Origin: AP-15 sp963775875
GTDB taxonomy: Bacteria > Pseudomonadota > Alphaproteobacteria > ATCC43930 > CGMCC-115725
Direction: 5' to 3'
Length of the DNA stretch: 64,000 bases
Assembly: GCA_963775875.1 (NCBI GenBank)
Contig: CAVZKP010000041.1
Coordinates: 1 to 64,000, forward strand
Shown here: positions 50,775 to 59,472 of the stretch, one piece after another
Layout of the letters: each line of letters starts with the position of its first letter
Numbering within the stretch: position 1 is the stretch's first letter
Made by a program: the position numbers and the translations under genes
Notes under the pieces: model-generated
What the model saw: the letters and a program-made list of their open reading frames with translations, nothing else
Told to the model about the DNA's origin: nothing
Database searches by the model: none

Positions 50775-52655
50775 TCAGGCGGCGGCGCCCGCCGTGCCTT
50801 CCCCGCCTAGCGTCGCCACCAGCGGCGCCGCGGCGGCCATATGCCGGTCGATATCGGCGATCGCTTCGGCGAGGGTGGTCGCCACCGCGTCGGCCGAGGT
50901 CGCCGCCCCGGTATCGTCCGAGGCAAAGCCCCAGAAGCCGAGCAGCATGCGCGCCCGCGGCGCCCGCCTTCGCAGCCGGCGGACGATGAACCGGGCGCGC
51001 GCCGGCGAGCCGGTGCTGATCAGCGACAGGCAGACCACCGCGGCATCTCGGAAGGCCACCCGATGGCCGCCGAGCGCCGCCGGCGATTCGGCCGGAAAGA
51101 CGTGTGCGGCGTGGCCCTGCGCCCGCAACAGACTGGCGAGCAGCATGGCCGCGGCCTCGTCGAGCTCGTTGCGTCCGGCAACGCAGGCGATGAAGCCGGT
51201 GCGCTCCGGCACGGTCCGGCCGTCCTCGGTCGCGGGCTCCGCTTCGATAACCGAATCGTCGAACAGGTTTTCGAGGATCTTGGCAAAGCCCTCCTTGACC
51301 ATCGCCCTTCGCTCTGCCGGCAGGATCCCGCTGTCGCTGTCGGCCTGGGCGCGCGCGAGCACCGGAAGCACCACCTCGTCGCCGAACGCGGCCAGCGATT
51401 TTTCCTTGGCGAATTCCTCGGCCTGCTCGGTCGCCTCCTCAGGATCGTTGGCGAGGAGCCGCTGGTAAAAGGTTTCGCCAGGGGTCAGCACCGGCTCGCT
51501 GCCGAGCATCACATCGAAAAACCGCAACTGCGGCACGTGCCGGCCAAGGACCAGCAGACAGGCCGTCAGCGGGGTCGACAGCAAAAGCCCGATCGGCCCC
51601 CAAAGCCAGGTCCAGAATACCGCCGCGGTGATCACCGCGACCGAGGACAGACCGGTGCTGCCGGCATAGAGCCGAGGCTCGATCACATTGGCGACGACGA
51701 GTTCGGTCCCGACGAACAGCAGCGCCGTCCATGCCAGCAGCATCCAGCCGGGATCGACCGCGATGGCCAGCGCCAGCGGAAAGCCGGCGGCGATGACAAT
51801 GCCGAGATAGGGGATAAAGCGCAGCAAGGTGGCCAGGATGCCCCACAGCGCCGCGTTCGGAATGCCGATCACCGCCAGGCCGATCCCGATCAGAATGCCG
51901 TCGACGGCGTTGACGGCCAGCTGCGACAGCAGGTAGCGGCTCACCCGCTGCGCCGCCTCGTTCATCGCTTCGGTCGTGCGGTGCAGATCGCCGCCGCCGG
52001 CGAGCCTGAGCACCCGGTCGCGCAATTCCTCGCGCTCGAGCAGGATAAAGACGACCAGGACGATCACCAGGCCGGCGGTGGCCAGCGGCTGCAGCAGCGG
52101 CCCGATGACGCTCTGCGCGATCTCCAGCGGGGTCAGATCGGGTTGCTGAATCTCGACCGGCAATGCCCTGGCCGGCTCCGCGGTCGCGGCGCCGGCGCCG
52201 GACGGCGCGCCCGCGGCGGCCGGCTTGGCGGTCTCGGAGCGCTTCAATTCGTCGGAGACCTGGTGGAGCGCGGTGGCGATGCGATTGAGGGGTATCGCCC
52301 GCGGCAGCCCGCGCAGCTTCGTCTCGATATTCTGCCGGTACTCCGGCAGCGCCGGCCCGAGCAGCGATATCTCCTCGCCGACGATGGCGCCAAAGGCGAG
52401 GATGATCTGGAACGCGACCAGCACGGTAACCGCGACCGCGGTGACCCGGCCCGCCCGCATATGCCGCAGCCAGCGGACCACCGGCGCCAGCATAAAGCTC
52501 AGCAGCACCGCCAGCGCCAGCGGGACCAGAACCTCATGGGCAAAATAGAGCGCGGCGACGACCAACCCCAGGGTCAGAAACGTCAGCATCCCGGCGAGGC
52601 CCGGCAGCGGGATGTCGCCGCGCCCATAGGGAGCGCTCGGCGGCGGGTCGGCCAT
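50775..52655 (-). CDS. AI-2E/PerM family transporter with C-terminal B12-binding-like domain
   Basis: 626 residues. The first 370 form the AI-2E/PerM exporter fold with about eight helices, with NAVDGILIGIGLAVIGIPNAALWGILATLLRFIPYLG and VIEPRLYAGSTGLSSVAVIT as its signatures. A helical section follows, and residues about 480-610 (RTGFIACVAGRNELDEAAAMLLASLLRAQGHAAHVF, then VVCLSLISTGSPARARFIVRRL) look like a Rossmann-type cobalamin-binding-like domain without the DxHxxG motif. The fusion is unusual. Transported substrates of the family are uncertain. Confidence 0.8.
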   Translation of the reverse strand: MADPPPSAPYGRGDIPLPGLAGMLTFLTLGLVVAALYFAHEVLVPLALAVLLSFMLAPVVRWLRHMRAGRVTAVAVTVLVAFQIILAFGAIVGEEISLLGPALPEYRQNIETKLRGLPRAIPLNRIATALHQVSDELKRSETAKPAAAGAPSGAGAATAEPARALPVEIQQPDLTPLEIAQSVIGPLLQPLATAGLVIVLVVFILLEREELRDRVLRLAGGGDLHRTTEAMNEAAQRVSRYLLSQLAVNAVDGILIGIGLAVIGIPNAALWGILATLLRFIPYLGIVIAAGFPLALAIAVDPGWMLLAWTALLFVGTELVVANVIEPRLYAGSTGLSSVAVITAAVFWTWLWGPIGLLLSTPLTACLLVLGRHVPQLRFFDVMLGSEPVLTPGETFYQRLLANDPEEATEQAEEFAKEKSLAAFGDEVVLPVLARAQADSDSGILPAERRAMVKEGFAKILENLFDDSVIEAEPATEDGRTVPERTGFIACVAGRNELDEAAAMLLASLLRAQGHAAHVFPAESPAALGGHRVAFRDAAVVCLSLISTGSPARARFIVRRLRRRAPRARMLLGFWGFASDDTGAATSADAVATTLAEAIADIDRHMAAAAPLVATLGGEGTAGAAA

Positions 52656-52793
52656 CTGGTCACTTCACCATAGCGAACTCAGAGAAATCGCAAACTCGCG
52701 GCCGGCTGACCGCCCGCCAATATCGGTCGGCCGGACCGCTCGATGCCGCCACCCGCCGCCCAGCCTCGAGCCGGGTTCTACATCTTTTTGGCG

Positions 52794-53138
52794 CTAGCGG
52801 AGCGTCATTCGCGCCAGCCCGTAGCCGACCGCTGCCGCGATCAGCAGCGCCGCCAGCGGATGAGCCACGGTGGTCTCGCTGACATACCGGCCGACATCGG
52901 AGCCGCGCTGGGACATATCGCGCAGCACCTGTCCGCCCTGATTGCCCGCGTCCTGAACCGCCTGCCTTATTCTCGTACCGGCCTCGAGGCCGGCCGAGCG
53001 GGCGCGATCGGCCACCGCCTTTGCGGTTTCGCCGGCCGCCGAGACGGCCTCCCCCGCCCGGTCAATCGTTTCCTTTAGTTTCGCATTGGCTCCTTCAGCC
53101 ACCTCGGCCGCCGTATCGGCCATCTGCTGTCCGTCCAT
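52794..53138 (-). CDS. membrane-anchored stress protein (ElaB/DUF883-like)
   Basis: 114 residues from ATG 53138. An N-terminal amphipathic helix (AKLKETIDRAGEAVSAAGETAKAVADRARSAGLEAGTRIR) is followed by a C-terminal hydrophobic helix (HPLAALLIAAAVGYGLARMTLR) ending in Arg, the DUF883/ElaB layout. Such proteins bind ribosomes or anchor stress factors at the inner membrane. It neighbours CsbD-like and PRC-barrel genes. Confidence 0.75.
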   Translation of the reverse strand: MDGQQMADTAAEVAEGANAKLKETIDRAGEAVSAAGETAKAVADRARSAGLEAGTRIRQAVQDAGNQGGQVLRDMSQRGSDVGRYVSETTVAHPLAALLIAAAVGYGLARMTLR

Positions 53139-53369
53139 CGCTACCGCTCCAGTTTGCCAAGGGCATCTGATGTCCCCACGGTTACCAACGGAATCGGAGG
53201 GAAAAGGCTCCGCGCTTGCGGCAAAGCAGCCAGGCGGTGGCGACAAAACCCGATGCGGCGGCGGTTGGCGCCGCTCGGCAGCCCTCGGTCGCCGGCAAAT
53301 GTTTGTCGGAACCAGTCGCCGATCCCGTCTGTTTTTGGTGACGATTGACGAAAATCGAGGCAGTCGCCA

Positions 53370-53447
53370 ATGGACCAGGATCGCATCGTCGGTTCCATCA
53401 AGAAAGCCACCGGCGCCGTCAAGGAAGGGGCTATCGGCAAGGTCTAA
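53370..53447 (+). pseudogene. CsbD-like stress protein remnant
   Basis: Starts MDQDRIVGSIKKATGAVKEGAIGKV and stops after 25 residues. In another frame the following bases give SKDAAREIAGRKH, then a stop near 53484, as though the CsbD frame had continued. A normal CsbD protein is about 60-70 residues, so a frameshift plus loss of the tail is likely. Confidence 0.6.
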
Positions 53448-53506
53448 GGATGCGGCACGCGAAATCGCTGGCCGCAAACACTAAATCCCTAATCTAGGAG
53501 TAGAAC

Positions 53507-53587
53507 ATGGGAAGAGGAATTCTGTTGTGGATGCTTGGGATTCCGATCCCTGTGCTCATCCTCCTGTATCTGTTTCATGTGATCTGA
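53507..53587 (+). CDS. 26-residue membrane peptide
   Basis: The frame starts at an ATG 7 bases after TAGGAG and encodes GRGILLWMLGIPIPVLILL and a short YLFHVI tail, almost entirely a single hydrophobic helix. Similar peptides of 24-28 residues beginning MGRGILLW occur in alphaproteobacteria beside stress genes. It is too short for most gene callers. The function is unknown. Confidence 0.6.
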   Translation: MGRGILLWMLGIPIPVLILLYLFHVI

Positions 53588-53680
53588 GGTCTCTTGAGTG
53601 GAACCGATCGAGATGAAATCGCGTTTCTACATGGGTCAGTCAGGTTACTGACGTAAACCGCCAACTGTAGGAGAACTAGC

Positions 53681-54151
53681 TTGAAACGGACGTACACGGC
53701 CGCGGCATTCGCGGCGATCCTGATGGCGACTTCGCCGCTCGCTTTCGCTCAGTCGACCGCGGCGCCGGACACCGCGGCGACGGCGACCAGCCCGGTCGGC
53801 ACCCGGATCCAGTCCGATCAGTTCCGCGCCAGCAAAATGATCGGCAGCACGGTTTATGACGTGCAGAACCAGGATCTGGGCAAGGTCGAAGACCTGATCA
53901 TCGACAAGGACGGCCGGGTTTCCTCGGCGGTGGTCGATGTCGGCACCTTCCTCGGCATGGGCGGCAAATACGTAGCCGTGCCGCTCAGCAGCATCAAGAC
54001 CGACAACAACCGGCTGACCTTGGACATGACCAAGGAGCAATTGCAGGCGGCGCAGAGCTATCATCTGACCAACCCGGACACCGGGGCCGGCAGTTCGACC
54101 TCGCCGGTGACCGGCGGCAATCTCGGGTCGGCCAGCGGCACCAACAAATAG
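53681..54151 (+). CDS. exported PRC-barrel domain protein
   Basis: 156 residues from a TTG at 53681, which follows AGGAGAA by 5 bases. A signal peptide (AAAFAAILMATSPLAFA) and a low-complexity Thr/Ala linker precede the PRC-barrel core (RASKMIGSTVYDVQNQDLGKVEDLIIDKDGRVSSAVVDVGTFLGMGGKYVAVPLSSI). The C-terminal tail is Gly/Ser-rich. Such proteins are common in stress-related groups of Rhizobiales and Rhodospirillales. Confidence 0.85.
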   Translation: MKRTYTAAAFAAILMATSPLAFAQSTAAPDTAATATSPVGTRIQSDQFRASKMIGSTVYDVQNQDLGKVEDLIIDKDGRVSSAVVDVGTFLGMGGKYVAVPLSSIKTDNNRLTLDMTKEQLQAAQSYHLTNPDTGAGSSTSPVTGGNLGSASGTNK

Positions 54152-54278
54152 CCTACGGCCAGCGCGTTCGGCGGTCGGGCGGGCGATGTGCCCGCTCGCC
54201 CGCGGGCTCGGGTCTGCGGCCGATTGCTCCGGCCGCAGAACTGCGCTATACCCCGCGCCGATTGTTGAGGGCGGCGGT

Positions 54279-54506
54279 ATGAAGCAGGGCATTCACCCGG
54301 ACTATCACGACATCACGGTGGTGATGACCGACGGCACCACCTATCAGACGCGTTCGACCTACGGCAAGGCGGGCGACACGCTGCGCCTCGACATCGATTC
54401 GAAATCGCATCCGGCCTGGACCGGCGGCCAGCAGCGCCTGGTCGACAGCGGCGGCCAACTGGCCCGCTTCAACAAGCGCTTCCAGGGTTTCGGCATCAAG
54501 CCCTGA
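54279..54506 (+). CDS. rpmE: 50S ribosomal protein bL31
   Basis: 75 residues from ATG 54279. It matches bL31 along its whole length: KQGIHPDYHDITVVMTDGTTYQTRSTYG, LRLDIDSKSHPAWTGGQQRLVDSGGQLARFNKRFQGFG. The Cys residues of the zinc-binding (C+) form are absent, so this is a non-zinc form, as usual in alphaproteobacteria. It is a small subunit-bridging protein of the large ribosomal subunit. Confidence 0.93.
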   Translation: MKQGIHPDYHDITVVMTDGTTYQTRSTYGKAGDTLRLDIDSKSHPAWTGGQQRLVDSGGQLARFNKRFQGFGIKP

Positions 54507-54624
54507 CGATTGCGGGGCGGAACGCCCCTTGACCGGACCTCGGCAGTCACTATTTCGAATATGTGCGGTCGCCACTTCGGGATCGCACATCAAGACTGGC
54601 ATCCGGCGTTGATGCGGGTGCCTG

Positions 54625-54661
54625 GATCCATATTGCTCAAAGGAGGATGTGGTCATGGATC
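54625..54661 (+). promoter_or_regulatory. ROSE-type RNA thermometer in the hsp20 leader
   Basis: The leader folds around the ribosome site. GATCCAT (54625-54631) pairs with ATGGATC (54655-54661), which includes the start codon. Inside, ATTGCTC (54632-54638) pairs with GAGGAT (54643-54648) across an AAAG loop, leaving one G (54635) bulged. This is the conserved ROSE arrangement, in which the TTGCT motif masks the Shine-Dalgarno. Heating would melt the hairpin and allow translation of Hsp20 (established for ROSE elements). Confidence 0.8.
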
Positions 54662-55113
54662 GTTTCGATTTCTCTCCGCTGTTCCGTTCGACGATCGGCT
54701 TTGATCGGCTGACCCGTATGGTCGATGCCGCCAGCCGCGTCGACAGCGCCGCTCTCTCCTATCCGCCTTACAACATCGAGACCACCGGCGAGGACGCCTA
54801 CCGCCTGACCATGGCGGTGGCCGGATTTTCGCCCGACGAGGTCGATGTGACGGTTCACGAGAACTCGTTGCTGGTGACCGGCAAGGCGAAAAAGGAAGAC
54901 GAAGAGAGCCGCTATCTGCACCGCGGCATCGCCCGGCGCGCTTTCGAGCGGCGTTTCAGCCTCGCCGACCATCTCAAGGTCGTCGGCGCCAGCCTCGACA
55001 ACGGCATGCTGCATGTCGACCTGGTGCGCGAGGTGCCGGAGGCGGCCAAGCCGCGCAAGATCGAGATCGCCAGCGGCCAGCCCCGGGTAGTCGAGCAGAA
55101 ACAGGCTGCCTGA
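54655..55113 (+). CDS. small heat-shock protein (Hsp20/IbpA-like)
   Basis: 152 residues from ATG 54655. The GTG at 54649 is too close to the GGAGG site. The N-terminal region MDRFDFSPLFRSTIGFDRLTRMVD is followed by the alpha-crystallin domain (YNIETTGEDAYRLTMAVAGFSPDEVDVTVHENSLLVTGK, YLHRGIARRAFERRFSLAD) and the C-terminal IEI motif (RKIEIASG). Hsp20 binds unfolded proteins without ATP. Translation is likely controlled by the leader hairpin; a terminator follows at 55148. Confidence 0.92.
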   Translation: MDRFDFSPLFRSTIGFDRLTRMVDAASRVDSAALSYPPYNIETTGEDAYRLTMAVAGFSPDEVDVTVHENSLLVTGKAKKEDEESRYLHRGIARRAFERRFSLADHLKVVGASLDNGMLHVDLVREVPEAAKPRKIEIASGQPRVVEQKQAA

Positions 55114-55147
55114 GCGGTCGCTCCGCACTTGGTTCGTTAACCTGGCG

Positions 55148-55178
55148 AAACGCCCCCGATCTTTCGGGGGCGTTTTTA
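55148..55178 (+). terminator. Rho-independent terminator after hsp20
   Basis: AAACGCCCCCGA and TCGGGGGCGTTT form a strong stem with a TCTT loop followed by TTATT. It is also reached from the convergent corA gene. Confidence 0.9.
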
Positions 55179-55196
55179 TTGCGCTGGGAACCCGGA

Positions 55197-56189
55197 TCAA
55201 TACCAGCCGCGCAATTTGAACCAGATCAGCGGCAGCACCGCGCTGAGCCCGATCACCGTCAGGCCGTAGGGGTATCCCCAGGCCCAGTTCAGCTCGGGCA
55301 TGGCCTTGAAGTTCATCCCGTAAATGCTGGCGACCAGGGTCGGCGGAATGCCGACCACCGAAACGACGGTCAGCACTTTGATAATGTTGTTCTGCTCGAC
55401 ATTGATCAGGCCCAAGGTCGCGTCGAGCAGCAGCTGCACCTTGTTGACCAGATGGGCGTCGTAATCGCTGAGCGAAACCACGTCCTGGCGCACCGTATCG
55501 AGGCGCTGCTTGACCTCGGGCGACAGCCATTCGGCGCTGGCCGTCGCGAACGGCACGATCCGGGCGATCCCTAACAGGCTGTCGCGGATCTTCGAGGCGA
55601 GATCGCCGCTATGGCCGACGCGGCGCAGCATCAGCCGCAGATCGGCGCTTTCGCGCGCCGGCGGCCGGCGCTCCACCGCTTCGGTTGCCGGGGTGTGAAA
55701 CAGCCGGTGGGAAAGCGTGTCGAGCTCGGCGGCGATCTTTTCCAGGACATCGGCGAGGCGGTCGCTGATCGCATCGAGCAATTCGACGAACACCGCCGCG
55801 CTGCTCAGCTTCTCGGTGTCGCTGGCAAGATCGTGGGTGATGAAACTGGTGAAAGATGTCAGCTCCTGGAACCGCACCGTGATCAGCCGCTCGCGGCTCA
55901 GCACAAAGCCCACCGGGGTGGTGGTCGGCTGGTCGGAATCGGCGCTGTAAATCAGCGGCGCGCTCAGATAGAGCACCCCGTCGCGGGTCCGCAGCCGGCT
56001 CGAACTTTCGATTTCGCTGAGCGCGTCGATGCTCGGCACCTCGAGGCCGGTGGTTCGCTTGACAAACTCTATCTCCTGCGGCTCGGGCCGCACCAGGTCG
56101 ATCCACAGGGTTTGCGGCGGCAACGACCCGTGAGCCAGATCCGCGGGATGTTCGCCGCTTCCGGTGCGGCTGCCGTACAAGGTGAGCAT
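55197..56189 (-). CDS. corA: CorA-family magnesium/cobalt transporter
   Basis: 330 residues from ATG 56189. A large cytoplasmic domain (LWIDLVRPEPQEIEFVKRTTGLEVP) precedes a long helix and the two C-terminal transmembrane helices. The signature GMN motif is present (ASIYGMNFKAMPELNW), and the chain ends IWFKLRGWY. CorA forms pentamers that admit Mg2+ or Co2+. It is convergent with hsp20 and divergent from the next ABC binding protein. Confidence 0.92.
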   Translation of the reverse strand: MLTLYGSRTGSGEHPADLAHGSLPPQTLWIDLVRPEPQEIEFVKRTTGLEVPSIDALSEIESSSRLRTRDGVLYLSAPLIYSADSDQPTTTPVGFVLSRERLITVRFQELTSFTSFITHDLASDTEKLSSAAVFVELLDAISDRLADVLEKIAAELDTLSHRLFHTPATEAVERRPPARESADLRLMLRRVGHSGDLASKIRDSLLGIARIVPFATASAEWLSPEVKQRLDTVRQDVVSLSDYDAHLVNKVQLLLDATLGLINVEQNNIIKVLTVVSVVGIPPTLVASIYGMNFKAMPELNWAWGYPYGLTVIGLSAVLPLIWFKLRGWY

Positions 56190-56302
56190 GGCGCCAGCTT
56201 ACAGGCCTGGAGATTTTCGAGCAGGTTTCCTTTGCCCGGGTTTGATCCGATACTCAAGCAAAGCCTGCATGATCAGGATCAGGCGAACATCGGGAGGTAC
56301 GG

Positions 56303-57313
56303 GTGGGTTTTATCCGAGCATGCGCGGCGGCGCTGGCGATCACGCTTATGGCGGCCGGGACGGCGCCGGCCGGCGAACCCTATCATCTGCGCATCGGCTG
56401 GGTGGTGGTGCCGTCGGATCTGGTGCCGCTGATGTTTCTGAAGCCCGGCCTCGCCCCCCATGCCGGCAAGACCTACATCCCCGAGCTGACCCATTTTACC
56501 GGCACCTCGACGATCATGACGGCGCTCGCCTCGGGCCAGCTCGACGTGGCGCCGCTCGCCTATTCGACCTTTGCCCTCGGTGTCGAGAATGCCGGGATGA
56601 ACGATCTGCGGGTCATCGCCGATTCGTTCCAGGACGGGGTGCCCGGCTACCACACCAACAATTTCGTGGTCCGCGACGACAGCCCGATCCATAGCGTCGG
56701 CGATCTGAAGGGCAAGGTCCTGGCCTCGAACGAAACCGGCAGCGCGATCGACATGGCGCTGCGCGCGATGCTGGCCGAGCATCACCTCGAGGACAAGCGC
56801 GATGTCACGATTATCGAGGTTCCGTTCCCGGCGCAAAAGGCGATGCTGAAGGAGGGCAAGGTCGATCTGATCACCGCCGTCGCTCCCTTTGGCTTCGACC
56901 CCGGATTGCGCGCCTTCTCGCGCACCCTGTTCACCCAGCAGCAGGCGGTCGGCCGCACCCAGATGATTTTGCGCGTCGCCCGCGCCGGATTTCTCGAGCA
57001 GCACCACGCGGTGATGGTCGATTTTCTGGAGGATTACCTGCATGCGCTGCGCTACCTGACCGACCCGGCGCATCACGACGAGGCGGTGGCGCTGATCACC
57101 GAGGCGACCAAGCAAAAGCCGGCGCTCTATGCGAGCTGGGTGTTCACCAAGCGCGACTATTACCGTGATCCCGGCGCGCTGCCCGATCTGAGCGCGCTAC
57201 AGGCGAATGTCGATCTGCAGCACAAGCTCGGCTTTTTGCGCAGCGATCTCGAGGTCAACAAATACGCCGATCTCAGCCTCGCCAAGGAGGCCGCCAGGCG
57301 GCTGGGAAACTAA
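56303..57313 (+). CDS. ABC transporter substrate-binding protein (NitT/TauT type)
   Basis: 336 residues from GTG 56303, preceded by GGGAGGT. Signal peptide: AAALAITLMAAGTAPAG. The mature part has the SsuA/TauA-like pattern PYHLRIGWVVVPSDLVPLMFLKPGL, GQLDVAPLAYSTFALG, DLKGKVLASNETGSAIDMAL and AVAPFGFDPGLRAFS. No permease or ATPase gene is adjacent. It would bind an anion or small organic solute, which I cannot specify. The 110-base gap before it holds both this promoter and that of corA. Confidence 0.8.
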   Translation: MGFIRACAAALAITLMAAGTAPAGEPYHLRIGWVVVPSDLVPLMFLKPGLAPHAGKTYIPELTHFTGTSTIMTALASGQLDVAPLAYSTFALGVENAGMNDLRVIADSFQDGVPGYHTNNFVVRDDSPIHSVGDLKGKVLASNETGSAIDMALRAMLAEHHLEDKRDVTIIEVPFPAQKAMLKEGKVDLITAVAPFGFDPGLRAFSRTLFTQQQAVGRTQMILRVARAGFLEQHHAVMVDFLEDYLHALRYLTDPAHHDEAVALITEATKQKPALYASWVFTKRDYYRDPGALPDLSALQANVDLQHKLGFLRSDLEVNKYADLSLAKEAARRLGN

Positions 57314-57339
57314 TGGACAGCACCCGACGGAAAGCACCC

Positions 57340-57415
57340 ACCTACTCGTCATGCCGGCGGAGGCCGGTATCCACGCCAGCAATGGGTCCCGGCCTATGCC
57401 GGGAAGACGAGAACG
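57340..57415. repeat. REP-like intergenic repeat
   Basis: The sequence CGTCATGCCGGCGGAGGCCGG, then TATCCACGCCAGC and a mirrored GGGTCCCGGCCTATGCCGGGA, has inner inverted pairs. It is a dispersed repeat family of high-GC proteobacteria. Confidence 0.6.
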
Positions 57416-57458
57416 GGGTCAAGTGTTTGGTCGCTACCACGATGCGCCGGCGCCCGGC

Positions 57459-58914
57459 CTAACCCCGTCGCGCCTGCATTTCCTGGCGGCGCAGGGCGCG
57501 GCCCGGACGCTCGCCGGTGGGTTTGCCCTCGGCCCAGACCGGATGGCCGTTGACAAAGACGTGATCGATCCCGGCGGCGGGGGTGGTCGGCTGTTCGAAG
57601 GTCGCGCGGTCGATCACCGTTGCCGGATCGAACACGGTGATGTCGGCATAGGCGCCGGGCGCGATCCTGCCGCGCCCGCTCAAACCGAACCGCATGGCGG
57701 GAAGCCCGGTCATCTTGCGCACCGCCTCTTCGAGGCCGAACAGGCCCAGTTCGCGGCAGTAATGACCGAGCACCCGCGGAAACGTGCCCCACAGCCGCGG
57801 ATGCGGATGAAAATCATGCGGCAACCCGTCCGAGCCGATCATCGTGTGCTCGAAACGCAATACCCGCTGCACGTCGGGCTCGTCCATCGTCCAGTAGATT
57901 GCTCCCGCCGGCTGCAGGCGGTCGACCGCATCCTTGACGCTGACGCCCCAATCGGCGGCGATCGCTGACAATTCGCGCCCGGCCTGTTCGGGGGCGGTCT
58001 TCGACCAGGTGACCAGCACCTTCGAGGCGCGCTCGGCCTGCCCCGTGCTCAACACCGTCGACGAGGCGATATAGGGATAGGCGTCGAGCCCGACCTGTTG
58101 CTGCGCGATCGCCGCGGCGATGACCGGCAGGGTCGCGGCGGTGCGGCCGAAATTCGCCCGGCCGATCGTCTTGTGATGCGAGATCACCACCGGCACCCCG
58201 GCGGCGCGGCCGACGGCAAAGCTTTCCTCGAGGCTGTCGAGCACGCCCGCGCCTTCGTTGCGCATATGCGTCGTATAGATGGCGCCCGCCGGATGCAGCA
58301 AAGCGGCCAGCGCCTCGATCTCGGCGGGCGGCGCGTGCTCGGCCGGGGCATAGGCGAGCCCGCTCGACAGGCCGACCGCGCCGGCGTCGAGCGCTTCCTG
58401 CAGCAATTCGCCCATATGCCTGATCTCGGCTGCTTCGGCCGGGCGGTCGAGGGCACTCATCGAGCCGACGCGCAAGGTCGAATGGCCGACCAGGCAGGCG
58501 GCGTTGAGCGCCGCCGGGCTGTGGTCGAGGGCGGCCAGGTAATCGGCGAACCGGCCATAGCGGTAATCGGCGGCGTCGCCGATCAAATCGAGCGGCGGCG
58601 GCGGCGCATGGTCGATCGTCAGCGGCGCCAGGCTGATCCCGCAATTGCCGGTGACGACCGTCGTCACCCCCTGGCTCGCCTTCGCCATCATCTCCGGCGT
58701 GGCGAACAAGCGCCCGGTCGTCATGGGTGTGCACATCGATAAAGCCGGGGGCGACGACCTTGCCCGACACATCGATCTCGCGCGCGCCCGGCCGCCTGGT
58801 CGACCGTCGCCGATCTCGGCGATGCGATCGCCCTGGCAATCGCGACATCGGCGCGAAACCGCGCCCGCCGCTGCCGTCGATCACCTCGCCGCCGCGCAGA
58901 ATGTAATCGGTCAT
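57459..58914 (-). pseudogene. N-acyl-D-amino-acid deacylase (D-aminoacylase), frameshifts at the N-terminus
   Basis: Starts ATG 58914 (MTDYILRGGEVIDGSGG) after GGAGGG. Several frame changes lie between 58870 and 58730: GGRGF, then RADVAIA, then DRIAEIGDG to APGFIDVHTHDD, then LFATPEMMAKASQGVTT. From there the frame is open to 57459. Joined it is about 485 residues. Metal and substrate signatures are HTHDD, GVTTVVTGNCGIS, SGLAYAPAEHA, VISHHKTIG and the C-terminal IAPGAYADITVFDPAT. It would release D-amino acids from N-acyl or peptide forms. As read it is non-functional unless the early breaks are errors. Confidence 0.75.
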
Positions 58915-58938
58915 CCGCTGCCCTCCGTCCTGAGCCAC

Positions 58939-59466
58939 CTGCTTCTGCCGGAAATCTACAGGAGGACCAACCCCGCACCCCGCTTTTTGTCGACGACCTC
59001 ACGATTACGACCGCAACCATACGCTTCGAATACGGCAAGCTTGCGTGCAACCCGTCGGCGCCCTCGTAATGGTGAGCCTTCGCGATCAAAGGGTCGACAT
59101 GCATGTCGTCTTGGACCGCGAGCGAGCTTTTGCGCCACAAGCGGACGGCGGATGCAGTCCGGCCTAAATTCCGGAGAAATTCTACCTTCGCTGCTCGGGG
59201 ACCGGTGCCCGCGCAGGAGGTTGAAGTCGCAGCCATGGTCGGCTTACGGGATCTCATTGCGGTAGAGCGAGCGCAACCGCGTCGGTGGCCGGGAGACGGG
59301 CGACACGCGCTAGCCGCAAATCATGCCCGGGATTGCGCACCAGAAATTTGCAATCGAATAAAGCGCAACCCCGATTAAGGGTGTCCCGTAGATGCAAAAT
59401 TCTTGAGACAGCAACCGAGGATGGTCATACTCTCCCCTTGCCCCTAAAGGTGATGGGACAGGAGAG
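58939..59466. other. intergenic stretch with IlvD/Edd tail remnant
   Basis: About 525 bases without an intact gene. At 59200-59262 lies a degenerate copy of the 3' end of an IlvD/Edd gene; the rest is unassigned. The last 60 bases contain a GGAGAG ribosome site for the next gene. Confidence 0.5.
59200..59262 (-). pseudogene. IlvD/Edd dehydratase 3'-end remnant (shortest copy)
   Basis: The sequence CGCGCAGGAGGTTGAAGTCGC and the following GGTCGGCTTACGGGATCTC and GCGGTAGAG match the segment near 62010-62060 of the IlvD/Edd gene (and 60524-60580) apart from a handful of mismatches. On the minus strand the reading remains DHGCDFNLLRGHR, an evident relic of the GCDFNFLRKHP tail. Confidence 0.7.
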
Positions 59467-59472
59467 TTGATC

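Noticed and set aside
50841..52673. Long plus-strand frame of 610 codons opposite the AI-2E transporter
   Set aside because: Arg/Gln/Asp-rich shadow of the transporter gene, which has clear membrane helices and family motifs on the other strand.
53370..53447. A functional 25-residue CsbD protein
   Set aside because: Family members are 60-70 residues and the missing part is visible in another frame, so it is a remnant.
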